64,000 nt of DNA from Kitasatospora viridis (GCF_007829815.1 NZ_VIWT01000001.1:2503501-2567500); one strand, 5' to 3'. Numbered from the stretch's first letter, positions 27,720 through 36,219 are shown. Made by a program: numbers and translations. Notes: a model not told the origin generated them from the letters alone.

Positions 27720-29354
27720 GTGGCGGAGGAAAATCCGTCGCAGCACGCCCTGCCCGCCGCGGGCCCGGACGGAGCCGGTTCAGGTCGGCCCCCGCCGGCC
27801 GACCCGGCGGCGTCGGAGGCGGGCGCCGTGCCGCGACAACAGCTGCCGGTCCCCGCCGCGGAGGAGGATCCGCGGCCGGTGGACGACGGACCGCTGCCCG
27901 GCCCCACGCCGGACGGCTCCGCCGAGGGCCCCGCCGACGAGGGCACCGCCGCGCAGGACACCGCCGCCGAGACCGCGCCGGTGGACACCTCGCCGCGCCG
28001 CAACCTGCTGCTGCGCGGTGCCTCGGCGGCCGGCCTGGGCACCGGCCGGGTGGTGCACGGCACCGGCCGGCGGATCCGCCGGGCCACCTCGGCCGACGGC
28101 GCCGGCGAGTCCGGCCTCGCCAAGCTGATCGAGCTGCACGCGCTGAACTCCTTCGGCGACATGCTGATCACCGTGGCGCTGGCCTCCACCATCTTCTTCT
28201 CGGTCCCCACCGGCGAGGCCCGCGGCCGGGTGGCCCTCTACCTGCTGATCACGATGGCCCCGTTCGCCCTGCTGGCCCCGGTGATCGGCCCGCTGCTGGA
28301 CCGGCTGCCGCACGGCCGCCGGGCCGCGATGGCGATGGCGATGCTGGTCCGCGCCTTCCTCGCCTGGACCATGGCCGGCTCGGTGGAGCACGGCGGCCTC
28401 GCGCTCTACCCGGAGGCGCTGGGCTGCCTGGTCGCGTCCAAGGCGTACGGCGTGGTGCGCAGCGTGGTGGTGCCCCGGCTCAAGCCGGAGCGGGTGACCC
28501 TGGTGAAGGCCAACTCCCGGGTCACGCTGGCCGGCCTGCTGGCCACCGGGCTGGCCGCCGGGGTCGGCGGCGGGCTGCACCTGATCGGGCCGGGCTGGCC
28601 GCTGCGCGGGGCCTTCCTGGTCTTCGTGGTCGGCACCCTGATGGCCTTTCACCTGCCGCACCAGGTCGACTCGGCCAAGGGCGAGGAGCGCGCGGTGCTG
28701 CACGCCGGCCCGGTCGGGGCGGACCAGCCGGACACCGCCGCGCCGCGCCCGACCGGTCGGCTGCGCACCGTCGGCCCCGCGGTGGTGCTGGGCCTGCGCG
28801 CGGTGGCCGCGCTGCGCGGGCTGAGCGGCTTCCTCACCCTGTTCCTGGCCTTCCTGCTCCGGGTCTCCCCGGTCGGCGGGCTCTCCCCCACCGTCTCGCT
28901 GGGCCTGCTCGCGGTGGCGGCGGGCGGCGGCAACGCGCTCGGCTCGGTCTTCGGCTCCTGGCTGCGCAGCCGCGGCTCGGAGGCGACCATCACGGCGATG
29001 CTGCTGCTGGCCACCGGGGCCTCGGTGGCGGCGGCGCTCTGGTACGGGCTGGCGACCGTCATGGTGGTGGCGGCGGTCGCCGGGATCGCCGCCTCACTGG
29101 CCAAGTTGGCGCTCGACTCGCTGATCCAGCGCGACGTGCCGGAGGCGGTGCGGACCTCGACCTTCGCCCGTTCGGAGACCCTGATGCAGCTCTCCTGGGT
29201 GGCCGGCGGCACGCTCGGCATCCTGCTCCCGCTGAACGGCACGCTGGGCCTCTCGGTGGCCGCCGGGGTGCTCGGCGCGGCCCTGCTGTGGACGGTGCTC
29301 AGCCTGGTCCGGTTGGGGGTTCGCGGCGGCGCACCGCACCCCCGCGTAGCGTGA
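27720..29354 (+). CDS. MFS transporter with disordered N-terminal extension
   Basis: 544 residues. The first ~120 are Pro/Ala/Glu-rich and predicted unstructured, ending in an Arg-rich stretch (TGRVVHGTGRRIRRATSA). Then comes a 12-helix MFS body starting LIELHALNSFGDMLITVALASTIFFSVP, with ARGRVALYLLITMAPFALLAPVIGPLLDRLPHGRR in loop 2-3. The substrate is unknown. The conserved position between DUF3027 and the mqn genes argues for a housekeeping role. GTG at 27720 is the outermost sensible start; the true one could be further in. Confidence 0.78.
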   Translation: MAEENPSQHALPAAGPDGAGSGRPPPADPAASEAGAVPRQQLPVPAAEEDPRPVDDGPLPGPTPDGSAEGPADEGTAAQDTAAETAPVDTSPRRNLLLRGASAAGLGTGRVVHGTGRRIRRATSADGAGESGLAKLIELHALNSFGDMLITVALASTIFFSVPTGEARGRVALYLLITMAPFALLAPVIGPLLDRLPHGRRAAMAMAMLVRAFLAWTMAGSVEHGGLALYPEALGCLVASKAYGVVRSVVVPRLKPERVTLVKANSRVTLAGLLATGLAAGVGGGLHLIGPGWPLRGAFLVFVVGTLMAFHLPHQVDSAKGEERAVLHAGPVGADQPDTAAPRPTGRLRTVGPAVVLGLRAVAALRGLSGFLTLFLAFLLRVSPVGGLSPTVSLGLLAVAAGGGNALGSVFGSWLRSRGSEATITAMLLLATGASVAAALWYGLATVMVVAAVAGIAASLAKLALDSLIQRDVPEAVRTSTFARSETLMQLSWVAGGTLGILLPLNGTLGLSVAAGVLGAALLWTVLSLVRLGVRGGAPHPRVA

Positions 29355-29380
29355 GAGCCGGAGTTGGATAGCCTTCGTCC

Positions 29381-29974
29381 ATGAGCCTCAGCACCCCCGT
29401 CATCGCCGCCCTCGGCGCCGTGGCCTTGATCGGCGCCGGCACGCTGGGCGGGTCCTACGCCTACGCCTCCGGCCAGCACAAGCCGGTGACCACCCAGGCG
29501 ACGATCACCATCGGCCGCGACTCGCACCGCATCCAGCCGTCCTGCTTCAACGGCGGCAAGCCGCTCGACGACGCGACGAACAAGGCGTGCAGCGTGCTCT
29601 TCAGCCAGCCGAACAAGTGGCCCACGCTGACCGTCAAGAGCTCCGACCGGATCGGCGTCGGCCTCGACCCGGACAGCGCCAAGAACGGCTGGACCGCCAG
29701 CACCAACGGCGGCGGCGGCCAGGGCGTGCAGATCGCGCCGTACCAGAAGGACACCACCTTCTCCGGCCTGGTCCCCGCGGCGAACGTGCTGAGCTCGGTG
29801 CGCGACACCCACCTGACCATCCTGGAGTACGACCCGAACAGCCCGCAGAGCTCCTCCAAGCAGAGCCTGATCGCGGTCTGGTTCATCGACCTGAAGAACA
29901 ACGCGGCGCCGGTCGGCACCCCCGACACCTCCGGCGACGCCTCGCAGGGCGACGGCTCCTCGCAGGGCCAGTGA
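29381..29974 (+). CDS. DUF2771 secreted/anchored protein
   Basis: 197 residues. An N-terminal hydrophobic helix (VIAALGAVALIGAGTLGGSYAYA) serves as signal or anchor; there is no lipobox Cys, unlike many relatives. The body contains RIQPSCFNGGKPLDD, TVKSSDRIGVGLDPDSAKNGW and LIAVWFIDL, matching DUF2771. Two cysteines (in PSCFN and KACSV) may pair. The tail is Ser/Gly/Gln-rich. TAGCCT six bases before the ATG gives a leaderless start. Its stop overlaps the GTG of mqnB by four bases, so it heads a three-gene coupled unit. Confidence 0.75.
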   Translation: MSLSTPVIAALGAVALIGAGTLGGSYAYASGQHKPVTTQATITIGRDSHRIQPSCFNGGKPLDDATNKACSVLFSQPNKWPTLTVKSSDRIGVGLDPDSAKNGWTASTNGGGGQGVQIAPYQKDTTFSGLVPAANVLSSVRDTHLTILEYDPNSPQSSSKQSLIAVWFIDLKNNAAPVGTPDTSGDASQGDGSSQGQ

Positions 29975-30657
29975 CCCTGCCGCACTCGTGTGACGAGCAG
30001 TCGGCCCGCCCGGGCCGGCTGCTCGTCGTCGTCGCGGTGGCCGCCGAGGCCGAGGCGGTGCTGGGCGCCGCACCGGCCGGCCGGGTCGCCGTGGTCACCG
30101 CCGGGGTCGGCCCGGCCGCGGCGGCCGCCGCCACCGCCTTCGCGCTGGCCGCCGAGCCGCACCCGCTGGTGCTCTCGGCCGGCATCGCCGGCGGCTTCGC
30201 CCCGCTGGCACCGGTCGGCACCACCGTGGTGGCCGACCGGCTGGTCGCCGCCGACCTGGGCGCGCAGACCCCGGAGGGCTTCCTCGACGTGGCCGAACTG
30301 GGCTTCGGCACCGCCGCGCACACCCCGCCGCCGGCCGCCGCCGCGCTGCTCGCCCGGGCCACCGGCGCGCTGCTCGGGCCGGTGCTGACCGTCTCCACCG
30401 TCACCGGCAGCGCCGAGCGCGCCGCCGAGCTGACCCGGCGCCACCCCGGCGCGCTGGCCGAGGCGATGGAGGGCTTCGGCGTGGCCGAGGCCGCCGCCCG
30501 GCACGGCGTGCCGGCGCTGGAGCTGCGCACCGTCTCCAACCCGGTCGGCCCCCGGGACCGGGCCGCCTGGCGGATCGGCGAGGCGCTGGCCGCCCTCGGC
30601 CGGGCCTTCACCGCCCTCCCCTACGACACCCTGCTCCAGGAGGTACGAGGTGGCTGA
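29971..30657 (+). CDS. mqnB: Futalosine hydrolase
   Basis: 228 residues. Cleaves the base from futalosine (or aminodeoxyfutalosine) to give dehypoxanthine futalosine in the futalosine route to menaquinone. It has the nucleosidase fold: LLVVVAVAAEAEAVLG at the start, AGVGPAAAAAATAFAL, LSAGIAGGFAP, STVTGSAERA and EAMEGFGVAEAAARHG with the catalytic acidic residues. GTG overlaps the DUF2771 stop (GTGA), and its own 3' end overlaps mqnD by 8 bp, so all three are translated together. Confidence 0.9.
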   Translation: MTLPHSCDEQSARPGRLLVVVAVAAEAEAVLGAAPAGRVAVVTAGVGPAAAAAATAFALAAEPHPLVLSAGIAGGFAPLAPVGTTVVADRLVAADLGAQTPEGFLDVAELGFGTAAHTPPPAAAALLARATGALLGPVLTVSTVTGSAERAAELTRRHPGALAEAMEGFGVAEAAARHGVPALELRTVSNPVGPRDRAAWRIGEALAALGRAFTALPYDTLLQEVRGG

Positions 30658-31498
30658 GCCGCTGCGGATCGCGTACTCGCCCTGCCCGAACGACACCTTC
30701 GTGTTCCACGCCTGGGCGCACGGCCGGATCCCCGGCGCCGAGGCCCCCGAGGTGCTCTTCGCCGACATCGACGTCACCAACGGCCTGGCCGAGCGCGCCG
30801 AACTCGACCTGCTGAAGGTCAGTTACGGGGCGCTGCCCTGGCTGCTCGACGAGTACGCGCTGCTGCCCTGCGGCGGCGCGCTCGGGCGCGGCTGCGGCCC
30901 GCTGGTGCTGACCCGGCCGGAGTCCTCCGGCGACCTGACCGGCAAGGTGGTCGCGGTGCCGAGCGAGCGCTCCACCGCCTACCTGCTGTTCCGGCTCTGG
31001 GCGGCCACGGCGGTGCCCGGCGGGCTGGGCGAGGTCGTGGTGCTGCCGTTCCACGAGATCATGCCGGCGGTGCGGGACGGCCGGGTGGACGCCGGGCTGG
31101 TGATCCACGAGGCGCGGTTCACCTACCAGCAGTACGGGTTGGCCAAGCTCGCCGACATGGGCGAGGCCTGGGAGGCCGCGACCGGGCTGCCGATCCCGCT
31201 GGGCGCGATCATCGCCAAGCGCTCGCTGGGCCCGGCCCGGCTGCGCGAGCTGGCCGACGCGGTCCGTTCCTCGGTGCGGGCGGCCTGGGACGACCCGGCG
31301 GCCTCCCGGGAGTACGTGCTGGCGCACGCGCAGGAGATGGACCCGGCGGTGGCGGACCAGCACATCGCGCTCTACGTCAACGAGTTCACGGCCGACCTGG
31401 GCGAGGAGGGCTACGCGGCGGTGCGCGGCCTGCTCGACCGGGCCGCCGCCGAGGGCCTGGTCCCGGCGCTGGCGCCGGACGCGCTGGCCTTCCCCTGA
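30650..31498 (+). CDS. mqnD: 1,4-dihydroxy-6-naphthoate synthase
   Basis: 282 residues. Converts cyclic dehypoxanthine futalosine to 1,4-dihydroxy-6-naphthoate. The start LRIAYSPCPNDTFVFHAWAHG is the MqnD signature, followed by DIDVTNGLAERAELDLLKVSYGALPWLL and the periplasmic-binding-protein-like fold with PSERSTAYLLFRLW and IHEARFTYQ. It starts with GTG inside the mqnB end. With mqnB it marks a menaquinone pathway of the Streptomyces type; mqnA and mqnC are not in the window. Confidence 0.94.
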   Translation: MAEPLRIAYSPCPNDTFVFHAWAHGRIPGAEAPEVLFADIDVTNGLAERAELDLLKVSYGALPWLLDEYALLPCGGALGRGCGPLVLTRPESSGDLTGKVVAVPSERSTAYLLFRLWAATAVPGGLGEVVVLPFHEIMPAVRDGRVDAGLVIHEARFTYQQYGLAKLADMGEAWEAATGLPIPLGAIIAKRSLGPARLRELADAVRSSVRAAWDDPAASREYVLAHAQEMDPAVADQHIALYVNEFTADLGEEGYAAVRGLLDRAAAEGLVPALAPDALAFP

Positions 31499-31504
31499 CG
31501 CACC

Positions 31505-31535
31505 GGTGCGCCGGCCCCTCGGGGGCCGGCGCACC
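31505..31535. terminator. Terminator between mqnD and a cold-shock gene
   Basis: A perfect 14-bp stem (GGTGCGCCGGCCCC/GGGGCCGGCGCACC) with loop TCG, six bases after mqnD. It serves both convergent genes. Confidence 0.85.
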
Positions 31536-31547
31536 GCTGACACCGGG

Positions 31548-31931
31548 TCAGACGTCGAACTGGTCGGCCACCGCGCGCAGGGCCTGGGCCAGCTTCTGCC
31601 CGGTCGGCTTGGCCGGGTAGCGGCCGTGCTGCAGGCCGGGCAGCACGGCGTCCAGCATGGTGATCAGGTCCTGCACGATCGGCGCCATGTCGTCCGCGCT
31701 GCGCCGCTGGGCCGCCGCCACCGACGGCAGCGCGTCGAGCAGGGTGACCCCCATCGCCTGCTCACCGCGGTGCCCCGCGACCACGCCGAACTCCACCCGC
31801 TGCCCCGGCTTCAGGGAGCTGACCCCGGCGGGCAGCGCCTTGCTGTGGACGAAGACGTCGTCACCGTCGTCCCGCGAAAGGAAGCCGAAGCCCTTCGTCT
31901 CGTTGAACCATTTGACCTGGCCGGTGGGCAT
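31548..31931 (-). CDS. Cold-shock domain protein with C-terminal helical tail
   Basis: 127 residues. Residues 1-67 form a cold-shock domain with both RNA-binding motifs (KGFGFLS and DVFVHSKAL). The remaining ~60 residues are an added helical domain (SADDMAPIVQDLITMLDAVLPGLQHGRYP and KLAQALRAVADQFDV), about double the usual Csp length. An RNA-chaperone role is expected; the tail may mediate dimerisation or partner binding. The 515-bp upstream region suggests a long structured leader. This long form next to mqnD is, from memory, conserved in Streptomyces. Confidence 0.85.
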   Translation of the reverse strand: MPTGQVKWFNETKGFGFLSRDDGDDVFVHSKALPAGVSSLKPGQRVEFGVVAGHRGEQAMGVTLLDALPSVAAAQRRSADDMAPIVQDLITMLDAVLPGLQHGRYPAKPTGQKLAQALRAVADQFDV

Positions 31932-32446
31932 CTCGAATGTCCTCGGTGTGGTGGGGAGGCATCCCGGCGTCGTCGTCGGGAGCCTTGGGGAACGGGCGGC
32001 ACGAACCGGTCGGGCGCGGTGTGCGGTGTGCGGTGACGCGGGACCGGTGCGCGGCGGCCGTCAGCGGATCGGCTGACGGGCGCTCGGGGGTTCTACTCGC
32101 ACACGGCCCAGGGTTTCCGCTCGGCTCTGGGGCCCCGGCCCGGCCAGGGCACGGCACGGCCAGGAGACGGCCTGCTGGCGGTCGTCATGGCACACCCCCT
32201 GGCTGGAAAGGCGGGATCGGGTGACCCCTTGCGAGACCTGCATACCCTCGCCACAGGCAGTTCGAAACTCCCTGTCCCCGGCGAACCGCAGGCAGTGACG
32301 GCACGGGCATCAGTGCAGGTGATGGGCCGTCAGCTTAGTCGTTCGGGCCGCCGACGGCAGGCGGGTTTCGCTCCCCGGCCGTGCCAGACTTGACCGGGCG
32401 GCCGGGCCCCGGCCGCGAAGTCGTGGCGACAGCGGAGGAGTCAGCG
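31932..32446. other. Long leader region of the cold-shock gene and promoter of a small membrane protein
   Basis: 515 bp without an assured gene. It holds a hairpin at 32058-32079 (CCGTCAGC/GCTGACGG, 6-nt loop) and, on the minus strand at 32188-32093, a possible 31-codon reading frame with GGGGGTG before its ATG. These could be parts of a regulatory 5' leader for the cold-shock gene. The last 60 bp carry the start region of the next plus-strand gene. Confidence 0.4.
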
Positions 32447-32686
32447 GTGCAGGAGTCCGGCGAGCGCCTGGTCCCGGTCGGCGGAGTGGTCTTCCTGGTG
32501 GGCGCGGTGGCCACCGTCGTCACCTTCGTACCGCTCTTCCTCCACCTGCACCCGCTGCCCAGCGCGGCCTACTGGGCCAGCATGCTGATGCCGCTGGGCT
32601 TCCTGCTGGCGCTGGTCGGGCTGTTCCGCTCGGCCCGGGCGCAGCGCCGCCGGGTGCACGCGGCCGCCGAACCGCCGCAGGCCTGA
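32447..32686 (+). CDS. Small two-span membrane protein
   Basis: 79 residues with two hydrophobic helices (VGGVVFLVGAVATVVTFVPLF and YWASMLMPLGFLLALVGLF) and a basic tail (RSARAQRRRVHA). GTG at 32447 is selected because GGAGG lies eight bases upstream; in-frame codons further upstream lack such a site. Family not recognised. It is convergent with the HAD phosphatase gene. Confidence 0.65.
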   Translation: MQESGERLVPVGGVVFLVGAVATVVTFVPLFLHLHPLPSAAYWASMLMPLGFLLALVGLFRSARAQRRRVHAAAEPPQA

Positions 32687-32707
32687 CCGGCCGGGGCCGC
32701 CGAGCGG

Positions 32708-33325
32708 TCAGACCGCCGCGGCCAGGTGGCCGGCCAGCCACTGCGGGAAGCCGGTGAGGTCGGGCAGCACCACGTCCGCGCCGGCCTCGGTCAACTCCGC
32801 GGCGCCGTACGGACCGGTGGTCACGCCGACCGCCACCGCGCCGGCCGCCCGCGCGCCCCGGACGTCGCCGAGGTGGTCGCCGACGTAGACGCTCGCGCCC
32901 AGCTCGCGCAGCGCGGCGCCCTTGGCCTGCGCCCACAGGTCGCCGACCACGGCGTCGTACTCGATGCCCGCGTGCGCCAGGTGCAGCCGGGCGTTCGGCT
33001 CGTACTTGCCGGTGATCACCACCACCCGCCCGCCCGCCGCGCGCACCGCGTCGACCGCCGCCAGCGCGCCCGGCAGCGGCACGGTCGGCTCGACCGCGTA
33101 CTCGGGGTAGAGCTCGCGGTACCGGTCGACCACCGCGTCGACCCGGTCGGCCGGGAACCAGTTGGCCAGCTCCTGGGCCAGCGGCGGGCCGAGCCGGGTG
33201 ATCACCAGGTCGGCGTCGATGTAGGTGCCGGTCTCGGCGGAGAGCGCCAGGTGGGTCGCCCGGATCCCGAAGCGGGTGTCCAGCAGGGTCATGTCGAGGT
33301 CGAAACCAACGGTGAGCGCAGCCAT
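32708..33325 (-). CDS. HAD-superfamily phosphatase
   Basis: 205 residues. All HAD motifs are present: GFDLDMTLLDT with nucleophile D9 and D11, VVVITGKYEPNA (motif II), and VYVGDHLGDVRGARAAGAVAVGV (motif IV). A helical cap lies between motifs I and II. It resembles phosphoglycolate-phosphatase-like enzymes; the substrate is unknown. TAGGCT seven bases before the ATG (minus strand, 33338-33333) supports the start and a leaderless message. Confidence 0.85.
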   Translation of the reverse strand: MAALTVGFDLDMTLLDTRFGIRATHLALSAETGTYIDADLVITRLGPPLAQELANWFPADRVDAVVDRYRELYPEYAVEPTVPLPGALAAVDAVRAAGGRVVVITGKYEPNARLHLAHAGIEYDAVVGDLWAQAKGAALRELGASVYVGDHLGDVRGARAAGAVAVGVTTGPYGAAELTEAGADVVLPDLTGFPQWLAGHLAAAV

Positions 33326-33448
33326 GCGCCCGAGCCTATGGGGTTGCCACCGGCGCACGCGGAGCGCCCCGGGCCCGCGGACCGCGCCTCCCGTGCGCCG
33401 GGCGGGCGACCCTTGTGACGAACGCCACAGCCGGATCACGATGGCGCC

Positions 33449-34309
33449 ATGACGGACACTCAGCTCAGCGGCGAGTCATCACCCGCCGCGGACGACCACG
33501 ACGCGGCCGACGGCGGCTTCTTCAACCCGATCGGCGCCCGGCTGGCCCGGCTGGCCGGACTGCGCCCCGGCGACCGGGTGCTGGACCTGGGGTGCGGCCG
33601 GGGCGCCGTACTCTTCGCGGCACTGGCCGAGGTGGGGCCGGGCGGATCGGTGGTCGGCGTCGACGCGGCGCCCGGGACGGTGCGGGCCACCGGGGCGCGG
33701 GCCGCCGGGCGCGGGCTGCGCAACGTCCGGGTGGAGCTGGGCGAGGCGCCGGCACTGGGCTTCCCGGCGGGCTCCTTCGACGCGGTGCTCTCCTCGTTCG
33801 TCCTCGCCCTGGCGCCCGATCCGGCCGCCGCGCTGGCCTCGGTGCACCGGGTGCTGGTGCCGGGCGGGCGGTTCGGCTGCACCGCGTTCGGCGCGGACGC
33901 CCCCGGCTGGGAGCGGCCGGGCGCGGCCCTGGACGCCTTCCTGTCGCCGCACGCCCTGCGGCTGCGGCACTCCGGGGCGGGCCGGCACAACGCGCTCGGC
34001 CGTTCGCCGCAGGAGGCGGCCGAGCTGCTGCACGCGGCCGGGTTCACCGGGGTGCGCTGCGAGGAGCACCAGGCGGTCAGCCACTACCCGGACGCGGCCG
34101 CCTGGTGGCGCGCGATGAGCCTGCCGCCGGCCGAGGACCGGGGCAAGGGCGCAGCGGGCGGCTGGCGGGCCGCCCTGGACGCGGTGCCGGCCGCCCGGCT
34201 GGACGAGGCCCGGCAGGCGGCGCTGGCCGAGCTGGCCGGGCTGGCGGCGCCGGACGGCAGCCTGGTGCGGCGCACCACGATCCGCTACATCACGGCGTCG
34301 CGGGTGTAG
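33449..34309 (+). CDS. Class I SAM-dependent methyltransferase
   Basis: 286 residues with the Rossmann methyltransferase core: RVLDLGCGRGAVLFAAL at 43-59 (SAM motif I), VVGVDAAPGTVRA (motif II), SFDAVLSSFVLALAPDPAAALASVHRVLVPGGRF (motifs IV-V). It resembles UbiE/small-molecule methyltransferases. The last ~90 residues are substrate-cap material. The substrate is unknown. Its 3' end overlaps a convergent small membrane-protein gene by 25 bp. Confidence 0.85.
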   Translation: MTDTQLSGESSPAADDHDAADGGFFNPIGARLARLAGLRPGDRVLDLGCGRGAVLFAALAEVGPGGSVVGVDAAPGTVRATGARAAGRGLRNVRVELGEAPALGFPAGSFDAVLSSFVLALAPDPAAALASVHRVLVPGGRFGCTAFGADAPGWERPGAALDAFLSPHALRLRHSGAGRHNALGRSPQEAAELLHAAGFTGVRCEEHQAVSHYPDAAAWWRAMSLPPAEDRGKGAAGGWRAALDAVPAARLDEARQAALAELAGLAAPDGSLVRRTTIRYITASRV

Positions 34310-34539
34310 CGGGCGTAGCGGTCGGTGCGGCGGGCCCGGCCGGCCAGCAGGGCCCGGCTGAACAGCGGCACCAGGCCGTAGGCGACCACCGGGACCACCA
34401 GGGCGGTGAGCAGCAGGGTGCGCAGGTAGACCGGCAGGTGGGCGGTGTAGGGGGCGAGCAGGATCGAGGCGACGGTGATCGTCGGGTAGACGGCGAGCCA
34501 GGTGACCAGTGCGCGGTGGTGCACGGACAGTGCGGACAT
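34285..34539 (-). CDS. Small two-span membrane protein, divergent from tetR
   Basis: 84 residues: ALVTWLAVYPTITVASILLA and LRTLLLTALVVPVVAYGLVPLF are two hydrophobic helices, followed by a basic tail (RALLAGRARRTDRYARYT). Similar two-helix units with this WLAVYPT...LRTL pattern occur fused to or beside antibiotic-biosynthesis-monooxygenase-like proteins. ATG at 34539 is preceded by GGAGG. It is divergent from tetR, and two palindromes lie between them, so it is probably that regulator's target. Confidence 0.7.
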   Translation of the reverse strand: MSALSVHHRALVTWLAVYPTITVASILLAPYTAHLPVYLRTLLLTALVVPVVAYGLVPLFSRALLAGRARRTDRYARYTRDAVM

Positions 34540-34556
34540 CGTGGTGCCTCCGAATC

Positions 34557-34622
34557 TCCAACCAACCGGTTGGCTGGAGCATGGCACAGGGCCGGGCACT
34601 TGTCCAACCACCTGGTTGGACA
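34557..34622. promoter_or_regulatory. Two TetR palindromes between the small membrane protein and tetR
   Basis: Site 1 (34557-34578) contains the perfect 12-mer CCAACCGGTTGG inside a 22-bp near-palindrome. Site 2 (34601-34622) is TGTCCAACCA-CC-TGGTTGGACA, 10-bp arms. Their centres are 44 bp apart. The shared half-site is CCAACC. Site 2 covers the expected -35 region of tetR (its -10 is TAGGCT at 34630-34635), and site 1 covers the leader of the divergent gene. Confidence 0.75.
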
Positions 34623-34641
34623 GTGCCGCTAGGCTTGCCGC

Positions 34642-35226
34642 ATGCCATGGGACACCCAGAGGACCAAGCAACTGCTGCTCGACGCCGCGGTCCAGGAGTT
34701 CGCCGAGTTCGGCCCCGAGGGTGCCCGGGTGGACCGGATCGCCCGCAACGCGGGCGTCAACAAGGAGCGGATCTACCAGTACTTCGGCAACAAGGAGCAG
34801 CTGTTCGGGCACGTCATCGACCAGGAGCTGGCCAAGGTGATGGCCGCCGCCTCACCCATGCCCGCGCACTGCGAGGACCTGGGCGAGTTCGCCGGACTGC
34901 TCTTCGACTGGCACTCGGCCAACCCGAACTTCCTGCGCCTGCTGCGCTGGGAGGGCCTGCTGCTGGAACCCACCCCGACCTCGCGGGACAACGAACGGGC
35001 CGCCTACTACGCCGAGCGGATCGCCGCCGTCCGGTCCGCCCAGCAGGCCGGCCGGGTCGGCCCGGACCTGCTGCCGCAGCACCTGCTCTACGCCGTCTTC
35101 GCGCTCTCCGCCTGGTGGTTCGCCGCGCCCAAGGTGATCGCCATGGTGATGGCCGGGGTGCCGGACGACTCGCCGCAGAGCCGGCGCGCGGCGCTGGTGG
35201 CGCTGGCCCGCAAGCTCGGGCAGTGA
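34642..35226 (+). CDS. TetR-family transcriptional regulator
   Basis: 194 residues. The helix-turn-helix is clear: TKQLLLDAAVQEFAEFGPEGARVDRIARNAGVNKERIYQYFGNKEQLFGHVI. The ligand-binding half has a Trp-rich patch (LFDWHSAN, ALSAWWFAAP). ATG lies six bases after TAGGCT, so the start is leaderless-type. It should repress itself and the divergent two-span membrane protein through the CCAACC palindromes. The ligand is unknown. Confidence 0.9.
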   Translation: MPWDTQRTKQLLLDAAVQEFAEFGPEGARVDRIARNAGVNKERIYQYFGNKEQLFGHVIDQELAKVMAAASPMPAHCEDLGEFAGLLFDWHSANPNFLRLLRWEGLLLEPTPTSRDNERAAYYAERIAAVRSAQQAGRVGPDLLPQHLLYAVFALSAWWFAAPKVIAMVMAGVPDDSPQSRRAALVALARKLGQ

Positions 35227-35251
35227 CCCCGGGCGCCGCTCACCGCCGCGG

Positions 35252-36055
35252 CTACCGGCGCCGGCGCATCGCCAGCGCGGTGATGAACAGCGCCGTGAGC
35301 ACGCCGGCCAGCCGCAGCACGCCCGGCGCGGCGGTGAGCAGCGCCCGGGTGGCCGGGTCGCCCTTGGCCAGCGGGCTCCCCCAGCGGTCCTGGGCGCGGC
35401 CCCAGACCCAGAGGCTGGACGCGGTCATCGCGATCAGCGGGATGCCGAAGACCGCGAACTTCTTGGTCAGGTCGCCCAGCCGCCGGGACAGGTAGGTCAG
35501 CGCCCAGCCGATCAGCAGCACCAGGATCAGACCGCTCACCGCGCCGCCGACCAGCACCGCCGCGGCGAGCAGCAGCAGCGGGGAGGGGCGGCGGCCGTCC
35601 ATGAAGCGGCGGCCCGGCTGCTCCGGCCCGGCCTCCTCCGCGGCCTCCGGCTCCGGCTCGCCGGCCCGCTGGTCCGGGATCGGCTTGGCCGGGGCGGGCT
35701 CGGCGTCGTCCGGCGGGAACTCGATCACCACCGAGTCCCAGCCGGCGAAGTCGGCGGCGGTCGGCACGGCCGGCCGGGTCGGCGGCTCCCCCACCGGGCG
35801 CGGCGGCGCGCTCGGCCTCGGCGGCGTGACCGGCACCTGGGGCGCCGGGGCCGCGGGCCCGGACGCCGGGGGCCCGGCGGTCGGCGTCTCGGGGGCGTAG
35901 ACGCTGTCCTCGGCCGGCTGCCCGCCGAAGTCCGACTGCCCGCCGAAGTCCGTGCGCCACCACTCGCCGCCGGAGAGCCCCCCGGTCAGCGCCCGGCCCT
36001 CGCCGCCCGCCGACCCGCCGTCCCCGGGCCGTCCGCCCGACTGCTCTCCCGCCAT
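35252..36055 (-). CDS. Membrane protein with disordered N-terminal half
   Basis: 267 residues. The first ~155 are Gly/Pro/Ala-rich and disordered (with a short repeat, FGGQSDFGGQ, at about 37-46), then three or four hydrophobic segments follow: LLLLAAAVLVGGAVSGLILVLLIGWAL, KFAVFGIPLIAMTASSLWVW and VLRLAGVLTALFITALAM. The protein is not recognised. It is convergent with tetR, and the next gene upstream is divergent. Probably an actinobacterial envelope protein; no function can be assigned. Confidence 0.65.
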   Translation of the reverse strand: MAGEQSGGRPGDGGSAGGEGRALTGGLSGGEWWRTDFGGQSDFGGQPAEDSVYAPETPTAGPPASGPAAPAPQVPVTPPRPSAPPRPVGEPPTRPAVPTAADFAGWDSVVIEFPPDDAEPAPAKPIPDQRAGEPEPEAAEEAGPEQPGRRFMDGRRPSPLLLLAAAVLVGGAVSGLILVLLIGWALTYLSRRLGDLTKKFAVFGIPLIAMTASSLWVWGRAQDRWGSPLAKGDPATRALLTAAPGVLRLAGVLTALFITALAMRRRR

Positions 36056-36219
36056 CGCCCGCCACCCTGTTCCGTACTCCAGGCCCCGCCGCCGCTGACG
36101 CTACCGACTCGGACCCGGCCAGGCGAGACCCACCCGCCGAGCGGACTGACCCGGTGTCAGCGGCACCCGGTTCCAGGCCGGGACCCCGTCGGCCGGATCC
36201 GGCGACTACCCTGAATCGG

